Part shown: positions 1 through 8,802 of the stretch, piece after piece
Layout: every line of letters starts with the position of its first letter
Numbering within the stretch: position 1 is the stretch's first letter
Assembly (NCBI RefSeq): GCF_009908285.1
Contig: NZ_JAAARM010000007.1
Location: 62,001-126,000 of the forward strand
Length of the DNA: 64,000 nt
Reading direction: 5' to 3'
From: Pseudomonas sp. Fl4BN1
Lineage (GTDB): Bacteria > Pseudomonadota > Gammaproteobacteria > Pseudomonadales > Pseudomonadaceae
Translations under genes and position numbers: made by a program
Notes under the pieces: model-generated
Seen by the model: the letters and a program-made list of their open reading frames with translations, nothing else
Told to the model about the DNA's origin: nothing
Database searches by the model: none

Positions 1-657
1 GATGCAGACCGGCTCACGCGGATTGTCCTTGAGCTTGTTGCGCAGCTTGCTGATGTAGACGTCGACACTGCGGTTGAGACCGTCAAACTCGATGCCGCGC
101 ATGCGGTTGAGAATGTCGTCACGGGACAGGGTCTTGCCCGCCGCGCTGGCCAGCAGCCAGAGCAGTTCGAACTCCATGGTGGTCAGCTCGATCGGCTCGC
201 CGGAGAGGCGCACCTCGCGACTGCTGCGATCGATGCTCAGCACACCAAATTCCAGGGCCCCGCGCGGGGTCGTCGCTTCCGGCACCTGGCGCCGTTGCAA
301 GGCCCGCAGGCGCGCCAGCAGCACCGCCGGCTTGATCGGCTTGATCACATAGTCGTCCGCGCCGGACTCCAGGCCGAGGATATGATCGAGGTCGTCTTCC
401 TTGGCCGTGAGGATGACGATGGGGGTATCGGACACCGCGCGGATTTCCCGGCACACGTGCAGACCGCTCTGCCCTGGCAACATCAGGTCGAGCACCACCA
501 GTTTCGGTTTGAATTCGAGAAACGCCGCGAGGGCCACATCACCACGGTGGACCGTCAGCACTTCAAAGCCATGCTGGGACAGGAAATGCGCGATCAGCCC
601 AGCGAGCTTCTCGTCATCTTCCACCAGCAGCACTTTGCCAAGACCCAGGTTATCCAT
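1..657 (-). CDS. OmpR/PhoB-family response regulator (RstA-like), C-terminus cut by window edge
   Basis: The minus frame is open from an ATG at 657 to the window edge (219 codons, no stop reached). The N-terminal receiver domain shows the acidic pair VEDDE near residue 12, the phospho-acceptor Asp in VVLDLMLPG near residue 56, the conserved Thr in ILTAKED and the Lys in VIKPIKP. A winged-helix effector domain follows, with ELTTMEFELLWLLA and the recognition segment NRSVDVYISKLRNKL. It should be a DNA-binding transcription factor controlled by a histidine kinase, whose gene probably lies downstream, outside the window. The family is clear; RstA is only the nearest impression. No strong Shine-Dalgarno is visible. 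Confidence 0.9.
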   Translation of the reverse strand, partial: MDNLGLGKVLLVEDDEKLAGLIAHFLSQHGFEVLTVHRGDVALAAFLEFKPKLVVLDLMLPGQSGLHVCREIRAVSDTPIVILTAKEDDLDHILGLESGADDYVIKPIKPAVLLARLRALQRRQVPEATTPRGALEFGVLSIDRSSREVRLSGEPIELTTMEFELLWLLASAAGKTLSRDDILNRMRGIEFDGLNRSVDVYISKLRNKLKDNPREPVCI

Positions 658-800
658 AAATACCAGTCTGTGAACGCACGATTTGAGTGCGCGCATTATA
701 GGCGGCAAAGGATTAAAGAAAGGCTAACGTCCGCCACAAAACCGGGGGTCTGGAGTGGTTTTTGCGCGAAGTTTCATTTTTTTAAGAGTTTTTAACAATT

Positions 801-822
801 TGCCCCTGCTTTTACACAGGGG
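801..822 (-). terminator. Probable terminator of miaE
   Basis: CCCCTG (803-808) and CAGGGG (817-822) form a 6-bp stem with an 8-nt loop just past the miaE stop codon. In the minus orientation the sequence after the stem is only moderately T-rich, so the terminator may be weak. Confidence 0.5.
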
Positions 823-830
823 CCGCGTGT

Positions 831-1436
831 TTACCAGGCCGGCACGCCACTGTGGAAGCGGAATTCCTGATCCGGCGACTCGATCAGTTCCTGCTCCGCG
901 GCTCTTACCTTGTCGATCACCTGGGCAATGTCCTTGGCGTCACCGTATTGATAAGCCAGCTTCAGATAACCCTGGTAATGGCGGGCCTCGCTTTTCAGCA
1001 GGCCGAAGTAGAACTTGCCCAGCTCCTCATCCAGGTGCGGCACCAGGGCTTCGAAGCGCTCGCAGCTGCGGGCCTCGATAAAGGCGCCCACCACCAGGGT
1101 GTCCACCAGTTTCACCGGCTCGTGGCTGCGCACCACCTTGCGCAGGCCCGAGGCGTAGCGCCCGGCGTGCAGCTGGCGTAGCTCGACCTTGCGCTTCTTC
1201 ATCAGGCGCATGACCTGTTCGTGGTGCACCAGCTCTTCCCGGGCCAGGCGCGACATCATGTTGATCAGGTCGACATGGGAGTGGTACTTGGCGATCAGGC
1301 TCAAGGCGGTGCTGGCGGCCTTGAACTCGCAGTTCTTGTGGTCGATCAGCAGGGTTTCCTGGTCGGCCAGGGCGGCCTGGACCCAGGCGTCGGGGGTCTG
1401 GCAGCCAAGAAAGTCATTAATTTCCGGAAAGTTCAT
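831..1436 (-). CDS. miaE: tRNA-(ms2io6A)-hydroxylase MiaE
   Basis: This is a 201-residue non-haem diiron monooxygenase that hydroxylates the isopentenyl side chain of ms2i6A at tRNA position 37. Ferritin-like ligand motifs are visible: REELVHHEQ near residue 70, the EARSCERFE helix, and SEARHYQGYL. Length and motifs match MiaE. I chose the ATG at 1436 because GGAAA lies about 8 nt upstream; the reading frame also extends to a TTG at 1454, which has poorer support. It is a single gene, divergent from the stress-protein gene at 1670. Confidence 0.93.
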   Translation of the reverse strand: MNFPEINDFLGCQTPDAWVQAALADQETLLIDHKNCEFKAASTALSLIAKYHSHVDLINMMSRLAREELVHHEQVMRLMKKRKVELRQLHAGRYASGLRKVVRSHEPVKLVDTLVVGAFIEARSCERFEALVPHLDEELGKFYFGLLKSEARHYQGYLKLAYQYGDAKDIAQVIDKVRAAEQELIESPDQEFRFHSGVPAW

Positions 1437-1669
1437 CGGGGTATTTCCGAGCAATCCACCACAGCCGGGAGCTGGATGGCGGCACTATCAGTGATCGATA
1501 ACATGAGGCTCACGAGACAAGAAGGCTTCACAGCGAAAAGGCTGGCGATTATACCGGCCATGCCGCAGACCACCAGCCGCCGCGCTTGATATGCATCAAC
1601 ATCCGCTCTGGGCGCGAGCAACTATAGTTGTGCACGGTAGCCGTTCATCCTTTCCTGGAGATCCCGATC

Positions 1670-2533
1670 ATGCAAAGTATCCGCAGCATCCTGGTGGTCA
1701 TCGATCCCACGCCTGGCGAAAGTCTCGCCCTCAAGCGCGCCAAGCTGATTGCCGGGGTCACCCAGGCCCATCTGCACCTGCTGGTCTGCGATAAGAAGCA
1801 CGAACACTCGGCGCTGCTCAGCGTCCTCAAGAGCAGCCTGAGCGGCGAAGGCTACAGCGTCACCACCGAGCAAGCCTGGAACGAGAGCCTGCACGAAACC
1901 ATCATCGAGGTGCAGCAAGCCGAAGGCTGCGGCCTGGTGATCAAGCAACACCTGCCCGACACCCCGCTGAAAAAGGCCCTGCTGACTCCGGCGGACTGGA
2001 AACTGCTGCGCTACTGCCCGACCCCGGTGCTGCTGGTCAAGACTGCCACGCCCTGGGCCGGCGGTGTGGTCATGGCAGCGATCGACGTCGGCAACATGGA
2101 CGGCGAACATCGGGCCCTGCACGCCAGCATCGTCGACTATGGCTTCGACATCGCCAGCCTGGCCAAGGCCCAGCTGCATGTGATCAGTGCCCATCCATCA
2201 CCGATGCTGTCGGCGGCCGATCCGGTATTTCAGCTCAAGGAAACCATCGAGGCGCGTTACCGCGAGCAGTGCCAGACCTTCCAGGCCGAGTTCGACATCG
2301 ACGACCAGCACCTGCACATCGAGGAGGGCCCGGCAGACGTATTGATTCCACACCTGGCGCACAAGCTGGGGGCGGTACTGACAATCATCGGCACCGTGGC
2401 ACGGACCGGGTTCTCGGGGGCCCTGATCGGCAACACCGCCGAAGTGGTGCTTGATTCCCTGGACAGCGACGTGCTGGTGCTCAAGCCGGCAGACATCATG
2501 GACCACCTGGAAGAGCTGGCGGCCAAGGCCTGA
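1670..2533 (+). CDS. Universal stress protein, UspE-type (tandem Usp domains)
   Basis: This 287-residue protein carries two Usp folds. The first starts IRSILVVIDPTPGE. The second starts near residue 130 with VVMAAIDVGN and ends with the nucleotide-binding type signature GTVARTGFSGALIGNTAE near residue 250. The double-domain layout matches UspE-like cytoplasmic stress proteins. CTGGAG at 1655-1660 is a good ribosome-binding site for the ATG at 1670; the frame is open further upstream but has no better start. The biochemical role of UspE-type proteins is only partly known. Confidence 0.88.
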   Translation: MQSIRSILVVIDPTPGESLALKRAKLIAGVTQAHLHLLVCDKKHEHSALLSVLKSSLSGEGYSVTTEQAWNESLHETIIEVQQAEGCGLVIKQHLPDTPLKKALLTPADWKLLRYCPTPVLLVKTATPWAGGVVMAAIDVGNMDGEHRALHASIVDYGFDIASLAKAQLHVISAHPSPMLSAADPVFQLKETIEARYREQCQTFQAEFDIDDQHLHIEEGPADVLIPHLAHKLGAVLTIIGTVARTGFSGALIGNTAEVVLDSLDSDVLVLKPADIMDHLEELAAKA

Positions 2534-2582
2534 GCCCCCTCCCCGCTACGCCACTGCGTAACCTGCGCCGCCCATGACGACG

Positions 2583-2702
2583 CTTTCGCCGGCAAGCCAG
2601 CGCCTACAGAGCCATTTGCGTAGGAGCCGGCTTGCCGGCGAAGAGGCCTTCGGGCCTTGTACCGCCCTTGCGGGCGCCTTCGCTGGCAAGCCAGCTCCTA
2701 CG
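2583..2702. repeat. REP doublet
   Basis: Inverted copies of the Pseudomonas REP core (TAGGAGCCGGCTTGCCGGCG, and its complement ending CAAGCCAGCTCCTA) plus a third half-copy lie between the convergent stress-protein and DUF1289 genes. Their position suggests an extragenic palindrome that may end or stabilise transcripts. Confidence 0.9.
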
Positions 2703-2723
2703 ATGGCATTTCCGAGGGGGGAA

Positions 2724-3191
2724 TCAGCCCAGGGCGTCCTTGAGGAACCCCGGGGCGATGTAGCGCTGGTAATGGGCTTCCGATAGCAGGAAGAATTCCC
2801 GATCAATGGCATCGCGCAACTCTGGCAGGCTCCAGTCGCGAAACTCCGGCAGCAACACCATCCCATAGGCATCCAGCTGGTTGATCACCCGGGCGCCCCG
2901 GGCAATCAGTTGATAGGCCCAGCAATACTCCGACTGATGCGGCACGAAGCGAATCTTGCGCTGCTCCAGCTGCTCGCGCAGGCGTGGCGAATCGAAGACT
3001 TCCAGCTTGCCCGCCATTACCTGCACCAGCAGTTGCTCCAGACGCAACCAGACCGCGCGTTTCTCTTCCTCGTTGTAACCGTTCCAGTTGATCACTTCAT
3101 GGTGGAAACGCTTGCAGCCACGGCACACCAGGTCACCGTAGACGGTGGAGCAGAGGCCGACGCAGGGGGTCTTGATAGTCTGATTGGGCAT
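2724..3191 (-). CDS. DUF1289 domain protein, Cys-rich N-terminus
   Basis: This is a 155-residue protein. The N-terminal 50 residues carry the DUF1289 signature: CVGLCSTVYGDLVCRGCKRF, a four-cysteine cluster likely to bind metal or an Fe-S cluster, followed by the helix WNGYNEEEKRAVW. The rest is longer than minimal DUF1289 proteins and has no motif I recognise. It is divergent from acnB. The family is clear, the function is unknown. Confidence 0.85.
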   Translation of the reverse strand: MPNQTIKTPCVGLCSTVYGDLVCRGCKRFHHEVINWNGYNEEEKRAVWLRLEQLLVQVMAGKLEVFDSPRLREQLEQRKIRFVPHQSEYCWAYQLIARGARVINQLDAYGMVLLPEFRDWSLPELRDAIDREFFLLSEAHYQRYIAPGFLKDALG

Positions 3192-3600
3192 AGATAGACA
3201 GCACGCGGAAAAACAAAACAGGTCGGCATGTTAGCCCTTTGTCTAACATTGATCACCCCTCAAACTTTAATACGCCAACTTACGTTTAGATTTTTTTTGC
3301 CGTAGAATTAGCCAGCCTTTTTAGGCGCCAATGTCCGTTTGAAGCTGTTTTCAAAGCGTCACGAGCACAGTCGTTCCTTCAGAGCGGTGTTGGCGAGGGG
3401 TTTTTCCAGCGGGGAAAAACTCAACGCCAACCCTCATCAGCTCCCCGTTCTGCAGGCGTAAAACTTTGAAAGCAGCTTCTGTAAGGAATTGTCGGTAATT
3501 CTGGCTAAGTGGCCCACAACGCCACGCAGCGCATGAGTACGGCAATTTCGGGATGAGCGTCCCGGACACCCATTTGGGACCACTGATGAGGGTAATAACT
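3192..3600 (+). other. Long intergenic region and 5' leader of acnB
   Basis: No credible gene lies in these 409 bases. The left part is AT-rich, with a T8 run (3291-3298) and a possible -10 hexamer TAGAAT (3303-3308); the -35 match is poor. If transcription starts near 3315, the acnB mRNA has a leader of roughly 285 nt containing the hairpin at 3389-3431. GAGGG at 3587-3591 is the ribosome-binding site for the GTG start at 3601. Confidence 0.5.
3389..3431 (+). promoter_or_regulatory. Hairpin in the acnB leader
   Basis: GTTGGCG (3389-3395) pairs with CGCCAAC (3425-3431). Inside it, TTTTTCC (3401-3407) pairs with GGGGAAAAA (3411-3419). The compound stem sits about 170 nt before the start codon with no T-run after it, so it looks like a folded leader element and not a terminator. 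Confidence 0.5.
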
Positions 3601-6210
3601 GTGCTTGAAGCCTACCGCAAACATATCGAAGAGCGCGCAGCACTGGGTATCGTTCCCCAGCCGCTTAACGCCGAACAAACTGCAGGCCTGGTCGAGCTGC
3701 TGAAGAATCCCCCGGCTGGCGAAGAAGCTTTCCTGGTTGACCTGATCACCAACCGCATTCCACCTGGTGTGGACGAAGCAGCCTATGTAAAGGCTGGCTT
3801 CCTGTCCGCCCTCGCCAAAGGCGAAGCCACTTCCCCTCTGATCGACAAAAAGCGCGCTGTTGAACTGCTTGGCACCATGCAAGGCGGCTACAACATCGTG
3901 ACTCTGGTTGACCTGCTCGACGACGCCGAACTGGCACCGGTCGCTGCCGCGCAACTCAAGCACACCCTGCTGATGTTCGATGCCTTCCACGACGTCGCGG
4001 AAAAAGCCAAGAACGGCAACGCTCACGCCAAAGGCGTGCTGCAATCCTGGGCTGACGGCGAGTGGTTCCAGAACCGTCCGGTACTGGCCGACAAGATCAG
4101 CCTGCGGGTGTTCAAGGTCACTGGCGAAACCAACACCGACGACCTGTCCCCTGCCCCGGACGCCTGGTCCCGCCCGGACATCCCGCTGCACGCTCTGGCC
4201 ATGCTGAAAATGGCCCGTGAAGGCATCGTTCCTGACGTCCAGGGCGTTACCGGCCCGATGAAACAGATCGAGGAAATGCGCGGCCAAGGCTTCCCGATCG
4301 CCTACGTCGGTGACGTGGTCGGTACCGGTTCGTCGCGTAAATCGGCAACCAACTCGGTGCTGTGGTTCTTCGGCGACGACGTTCCTTACGTACCGAACAA
4401 GCGTGCTGGCGGTTTCTGCTTCGGCAGCAAGATCGCTCCAATCTTCTACAACACCATGGAAGATGCTGGCGCACTGCCGATCGAATTCGACGTGACCAAC
4501 ATGAACATGGGCGACGTGATCGACCTGTACCCGCATGCTGGCAAAGTCTGCAAACACGGCACCGACGAAGTCCTGACCACCTTCGAAATGAAGACTCCGG
4601 TTCTGTTGGACGAAGTTCGTGCCGGCGGCCGTATCCCGCTGATCATCGGTCGCGGCCTGACTGACAAGGCTCGTGCCGAGCTGGGCCTGGGCCCTACCGA
4701 TCTGTTCAAACTGCCTGAAGCACCTGTCGACACTGGCAAGGGCTACACCCTGGCACAGAAAATGGTCGGCAAGGCGTGCGGCCTGCCAGAAGGCAAAGGT
4801 GTTCGTCCAGGTACCTACTGCGAACCGAAAATGACCACCGTCGGCTCCCAGGACACCACCGGTCCAATGACCCGTGATGAACTCAAAGACCTGGCGTGCC
4901 TGGGCTTCTCCACCGACCTGGTGATGCAGTCGTTCTGCCACACCGCGGCGTATCCAAAGCCGATCGACGTCACCACGCACCACACCCTGCCCGACTTCAT
5001 CATGACCCGCGGCGGCGTTTCCCTGCGTCCGGGCGACGGCATCATCCACTCGTGGCTGAACCGCATGCTGCTGCCGGACACCGTCGGTACCGGTGGTGAC
5101 TCGCACACCCGTTTCCCGATGGGCATTTCCTTCCCGGCCGGTTCCGGCCTGGTGGCATTTGCTGCAGCCACTGGGGTGATGCCGCTGGACATGCCGGAAT
5201 CGATCCTGGTGCGCTTCAAAGGTGAGATGCAACCGGGCGTTACCCTGCGTGACCTGGTGCATGCCATCCCTTACTTCGCGATCCAGGCTGGCCTGCTGAC
5301 CGTCGAGAAGAAAGGCAAGAAGAACGCTTTCTCCGGCCGCATCCTGGAAATCGAAGGCCTGGACAACCTGAGCATCGAACAAGCTTTCGAGCTGTCCGAC
5401 GCCTCGGCCGAACGTTCGGCTGCCGGTTGCACCATCAAGCTGTCGAAAGACTCCATCACCGAGTACCTGAACTCCAACATCACCCTGCTGCGCTGGATGA
5501 TCGGCGAAGGCTACGGCGATGCGCGGACCCTGGAACGTCGTGCGCAAGCGATGGAAGCCTGGGTTGCCAACCCTGAGCTGATGGTTGCCGATGCTGACGC
5601 TGAATACGCCGAAATCATCGAGATCGACCTGGCCGATATCAAGGAGCCTGTGCTCTGCGCGCCAAACGATCCGGACGACGCCCGTCTGCTGTCCAGCGTT
5701 GCTGGCGAGAAGATCGACGAAGTGTTCATCGGCTCGTGCATGACCAACATCGGTCACTTCCGCGCGGCCGGTAAGCTGCTGGATCAGGTCAAGGGTCAGC
5801 TGCCAACTCGTCTGTGGTTGTCGCCACCGACCAAGATGGACGCTCACCAGCTGACCGAAGAAGGCTACTACGGCATCTACGGCAAGGCCGGCGCGCGCAT
5901 GGAAATGCCGGGATGCTCGCTGTGCATGGGTAACCAGGCACGTGTAGAACCGAACTCCACCGTGGTGTCGACTTCTACCCGTAACTTCCCGAACCGTCTG
6001 GGTGACGGCGCGAACGTCTACCTGGCCTCAGCCGAGCTGGCGTCCGTTGCATCGATCCTGGGTCGCCTGCCGACCGTCGAGGAGTACATGGAATACGCTG
6101 GCAAGATCGACAGCATGGCAGCGGACGTGTACCGCTACCTGAGCTTCGACCAGATCGCCGAGTTCCGTGAAGCGGCCGCCAACGCCAACATCCCGGTGGT
6201 GCAAGCCTAA
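3601..6210 (+). CDS. acnB: Aconitate hydratase B
   Basis: This 869-residue bifunctional aconitase B (also 2-methylisocitrate dehydratase) converts citrate to isocitrate in the TCA cycle. The N-terminus [16 protein letters not shown] is the usual AcnB HEAT-like start, followed by the swivel domain ([13 protein letters not shown]) and the catalytic core. The three [4Fe-4S] cysteines are seen in [10 protein letters not shown] near residue 710 and [10 protein letters not shown] near 770-775. The GTG at 3601 with GAGGG upstream gives the family's normal length; an upstream in-frame extension to 3553 is open but unlikely. In P. aeruginosa acnB is lowered by the iron-responsive PrrF sRNAs, so similar control is plausible here. 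Confidence 0.97.
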   Translation: MLEAYRKHIEERAALGIVPQPLNAEQTAGLVELLKNPPAGEEAFLVDLITNRIPPGVDEAAYVKAGFLSALAKGEATSPLIDKKRAVELLGTMQGGYNIVTLVDLLDDAELAPVAAAQLKHTLLMFDAFHDVAEKAKNGNAHAKGVLQSWADGEWFQNRPVLADKISLRVFKVTGETNTDDLSPAPDAWSRPDIPLHALAMLKMAREGIVPDVQGVTGPMKQIEEMRGQGFPIAYVGDVVGTGSSRKSATNSVLWFFGDDVPYVPNKRAGGFCFGSKIAPIFYNTMEDAGALPIEFDVTNMNMGDVIDLYPHAGKVCKHGTDEVLTTFEMKTPVLLDEVRAGGRIPLIIGRGLTDKARAELGLGPTDLFKLPEAPVDTGKGYTLAQKMVGKACGLPEGKGVRPGTYCEPKMTTVGSQDTTGPMTRDELKDLACLGFSTDLVMQSFCHTAAYPKPIDVTTHHTLPDFIMTRGGVSLRPGDGIIHSWLNRMLLPDTVGTGGDSHTRFPMGISFPAGSGLVAFAAATGVMPLDMPESILVRFKGEMQPGVTLRDLVHAIPYFAIQAGLLTVEKKGKKNAFSGRILEIEGLDNLSIEQAFELSDASAERSAAGCTIKLSKDSITEYLNSNITLLRWMIGEGYGDARTLERRAQAMEAWVANPELMVADADAEYAEIIEIDLADIKEPVLCAPNDPDDARLLSSVAGEKIDEVFIGSCMTNIGHFRAAGKLLDQVKGQLPTRLWLSPPTKMDAHQLTEEGYYGIYGKAGARMEMPGCSLCMGNQARVEPNSTVVSTSTRNFPNRLGDGANVYLASAELASVASILGRLPTVEEYMEYAGKIDSMAADVYRYLSFDQIAEFREAAANANIPVVQA

Positions 6211-6232
6211 GGTTGTAGCGTTGTAGAAAGGA

Positions 6233-6265
6233 ACGCCGCGTATCCCACGATACGCGGCGTTTTTT
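6233..6265 (+). terminator. Strong terminator after acnB
   Basis: ACGCCGCGTATC (6233-6244) and GATACGCGGCGT (6249-6260) form a perfect 12-bp stem with a CCAC loop and a T6 run. The stop codon of the convergent SulP gene (6264-6266) overlaps the T-run, so the element may serve both strands. Confidence 0.93.
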
Positions 6266-7940
6266 ATGCCTGGGATAACTCCCCGGCCCTCCAGCCCCGC
6301 AGGCTCTCCTGCAGCGTGTCGTCGACACTGGTACCACTGAGCAGCACCTGATACTCGGCACTTGATGGCAAGGCCGCGAGGGCATTCCTGGCCTCGTGCT
6401 TGAGCCGAGCCAGGGCCAGCTGCTTGTGCTCGAGGCTGACCTGACGGAAGAACTCGTCCAGTGCCTCGATGCTGGTGCCGTCCAGGTCCGGGGACTCCTC
6501 CAGGCTGAGGATGATGGTGTGGATCGGCGCCTCGACATGGCGGATCAGGCTCAACGCACCACCGAGGATGCGCTCGGCGTTGGCAAAGAACAGCGCCTCA
6601 CCCGGACGCAGGATCAGGATACCCGGCACCTGACGGGCCTGGGGATGGCGGCTCAGGTCGACAAAGTCGTGACCACTGCCCAGTTGGCCGAGAATCTGGA
6701 TGTCCGCTGACGACAACTGGCGCAGCATCAACAAAATGCTCACGCCCACGGAAAGCAGCAGGCCGTCCAGCACCCCCAGCACCAGCACTGCCATCACCGC
6801 ACAGATCACCAGCACCCGGTCCCGACGCCAAATGAAATAGCGCCCCAAAGGCTGCAGGCTCAAGCCATGGCCCAGGGCATACATGACGATCGCCGCCAGT
6901 ACCGGCTCCGGGGTCAAGGCAATGTAGGGCAGCACGGTGAGCACGATGACCAGCATCACCGCAGCGGCAGTCAGCCCGGCCAGCCGCGACCGGGCCCCCG
7001 CCGCCTCGTTGGCCGAGGTGGCCGAGTAACCGGCGCCAGCGGGCATGCCATGGAACAGCCCCGACACCAGGTTGGACGCACCCAGGGCCAGCAAGTCGCG
7101 GTTGGACGACACCCGGTCGCCGTGCTTCAAGGCAAAGGAGCTGATGGAACCATAGGATTCGGCATACAGGATCATCACCAGCGCGAACGCCAGCTCTCCC
7201 AGCCGCAGCCAGTCGGCGAACGGCAGCTGCGGCAGGCTCGGCACCTCCAGATTGAGCTCGATAACACCGATCAGGTCGACGCCGTGGGCCGGCAGGTTCA
7301 ACCACTGCCCGGCCCCGATGCCAAGGACCACGGCCACCAGCCCCCCGGGCACATAGGGAATTCGCGAACAGATCGCCAGCACCAGCAAGGCCGCCGCCGC
7401 GACTCCGGCGCCGGCCCAGTTCCACTGGGGCCATTGCTCGAGCAACTGCGGCAGAAAGCGCACCAGGTTGCCGGTGCTCAAGTGCACCCCGACCACCGTG
7501 GCGAACTGCTTGAGCACAATGGTCAGCGCCAGGCCGAAAGCAAAGCCGCGCAGCACCGGTTTGGCGATGAAGGCGGTCACGCCCCCCAGGCGAAACAGCC
7601 CGGCGAGCAAGAAGAAGACCCCGGTCAGCAGCACCAGGGCAAACGCCAGGGTCAAGCGCAATTGCGCATCGCCCCCGGCCAGGGACAGGGTTGCCGCTGC
7701 CAGCACCGCCGCCGAGGAGGACGTGGCCGAGACGATGGCGAAGCGGCTGGTACCGAACAAGCCATAGCACAGCAGCCCGGCGAACAGAGCAATGACCCCG
7801 GCCTGGGGCGGCAAGGCAGCGATGCTCGAATAGGCCACCGCTTCCGGCAGCAACAGGCCAGCGATGGACAAGCCAGCCAGCAGGTCCCGAGAACGCCGGG
7901 GCGCGGGAGTGGCAGCAACCTGCCCTTGATCAGTCGACAA
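6264..7940 (-). CDS. SulP-family anion transporter with C-terminal STAS domain
   Basis: This 558-residue inner-membrane protein has a SulP core of many hydrophobic helices from about residue 20 to 410, including the family segment AGLLLPEAVAYSSIA, and a cytoplasmic STAS domain from about 430 to 545 (LDGTSIEALDEFF). Substrates of this family include sulfate, bicarbonate and dicarboxylates; the substrate here cannot be read from sequence. The start is a TTG at 7940, because no ATG or GTG precedes the first membrane helix. It overlaps the end of the upstream ParB-like gene by 11 nt, which suggests translational coupling. Confidence 0.9.
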   Translation of the reverse strand: MSTDQGQVAATPAPRRSRDLLAGLSIAGLLLPEAVAYSSIAALPPQAGVIALFAGLLCYGLFGTSRFAIVSATSSSAAVLAAATLSLAGGDAQLRLTLAFALVLLTGVFFLLAGLFRLGGVTAFIAKPVLRGFAFGLALTIVLKQFATVVGVHLSTGNLVRFLPQLLEQWPQWNWAGAGVAAAALLVLAICSRIPYVPGGLVAVVLGIGAGQWLNLPAHGVDLIGVIELNLEVPSLPQLPFADWLRLGELAFALVMILYAESYGSISSFALKHGDRVSSNRDLLALGASNLVSGLFHGMPAGAGYSATSANEAAGARSRLAGLTAAAVMLVIVLTVLPYIALTPEPVLAAIVMYALGHGLSLQPLGRYFIWRRDRVLVICAVMAVLVLGVLDGLLLSVGVSILLMLRQLSSADIQILGQLGSGHDFVDLSRHPQARQVPGILILRPGEALFFANAERILGGALSLIRHVEAPIHTIILSLEESPDLDGTSIEALDEFFRQVSLEHKQLALARLKHEARNALAALPSSAEYQVLLSGTSVDDTLQESLRGWRAGELSQA

Positions 7941-8547
7941 TCTGGCCCACCCATCCTGGCAAGTAACGTGCGTCCTGGCTGCGGGCCAGCTTCATGCCGC
8001 GGGCCCGGACCTTGGCCCCCAGCTTGCCCAACGCCTCGATGTCGATGCGCCGGCGGAAAAAGTCCGCCCAGAGGAACTCGCTGAACGGTGTGGCGTCCTT
8101 GGCAAAACCACCGGCGCGGCGCAACAAGCCGGCCAGGCTGCGATACGGATCGTCCTGCAGGTCGAGGATGCGCCCGGGGATGCGCTCGAAAGAGCGCCGC
8201 ACGCCCTGAGCGTCATAGGGATGGGCCCACTGGTTGAACCCCATCACTTCCCAGAAGCTGTCCGGCTCGACAAAGGACAGGTCCTTGAGCACCAGCAACG
8301 GCACCTCTTTCACCTCTTCCTGCAGCAAGGCCAGGCCGAAGTGGTGGTGATCGACGATGTAATAACGCTGCCGGGGACCCAGCACGCAGGGAAACCAGTG
8401 ATCGTTCAGCGCAGCCGTCCGCGCCTTGCGCTTGAGCTGTTGCCATTCCTGGCGCTTGGCCTGAACTTCGGCCAGCCCCACGGTGAGTTGGGTCGGGTGC
8501 AGGGTCTCCAGACGGGCGCGGATCAACTGCGGGCGGGCACGGGCCAT
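7930..8547 (-). CDS. ParB-like nuclease-fold protein (ParBc_2 family)
   Basis: This 205-residue protein has a ParB-type N-terminal fold: LHPTQLTVGLAEVQ, then YYIVDHHHFGLAL, the DHHH analogue of the ParB catalytic loop. No helix-turn-helix or chromosome-partition context is present. It belongs to a small set of ParB-like proteins of unknown function seen in Proteobacteria. It starts at an ATG and overlaps the SulP gene by 11 nt, so the two are probably made from one message. Confidence 0.75.
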   Translation of the reverse strand: MARARPQLIRARLETLHPTQLTVGLAEVQAKRQEWQQLKRKARTAALNDHWFPCVLGPRQRYYIVDHHHFGLALLQEEVKEVPLLVLKDLSFVEPDSFWEVMGFNQWAHPYDAQGVRRSFERIPGRILDLQDDPYRSLAGLLRRAGGFAKDATPFSEFLWADFFRRRIDIEALGKLGAKVRARGMKLARSQDARYLPGWVGQIVD

Positions 8548-8710
8548 GAAGTGACTCCAGACAGGAACAAAATCATCAGCTTAGACCTTTATTCCCCGGC
8601 GGCAGAGGATCTCCGTCAACTTCCTGCAACCGTGCTTGCTCACCCCGCGCCTGCATCCGCACTCCCGAGGCCACCAGGCGCCACACCGCCACCTGCTCCC
8701 AGGACGCAAA

Positions 8711-8748
8711 CAAAAACGCCGCCGGTGCTTTCACAGCACCGGCGGCGT
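8711..8748 (-). terminator. Terminator of the HAAAP permease gene
   Basis: ACGCCGCCGGTGCT (8716-8729) and AGCACCGGCGGCGT (8735-8748) form a perfect 14-bp stem with a 5-nt loop. In the minus orientation it is followed by a T5 run. It lies about 55 nt after the permease stop codon. Confidence 0.93.
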
Positions 8749-8802
8749 CGTTTGCAACCGCTCACCCCATCGGACCAACCCGCCTGATGGGCAAGCCAGG
8801 AC

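Noticed and set aside
3505-5847. 780-codon minus-strand frame across acnB
   Set aside because: It is antisense to an unmistakable acnB and its composition (many His, Gln, Val) is that of a shadow frame.
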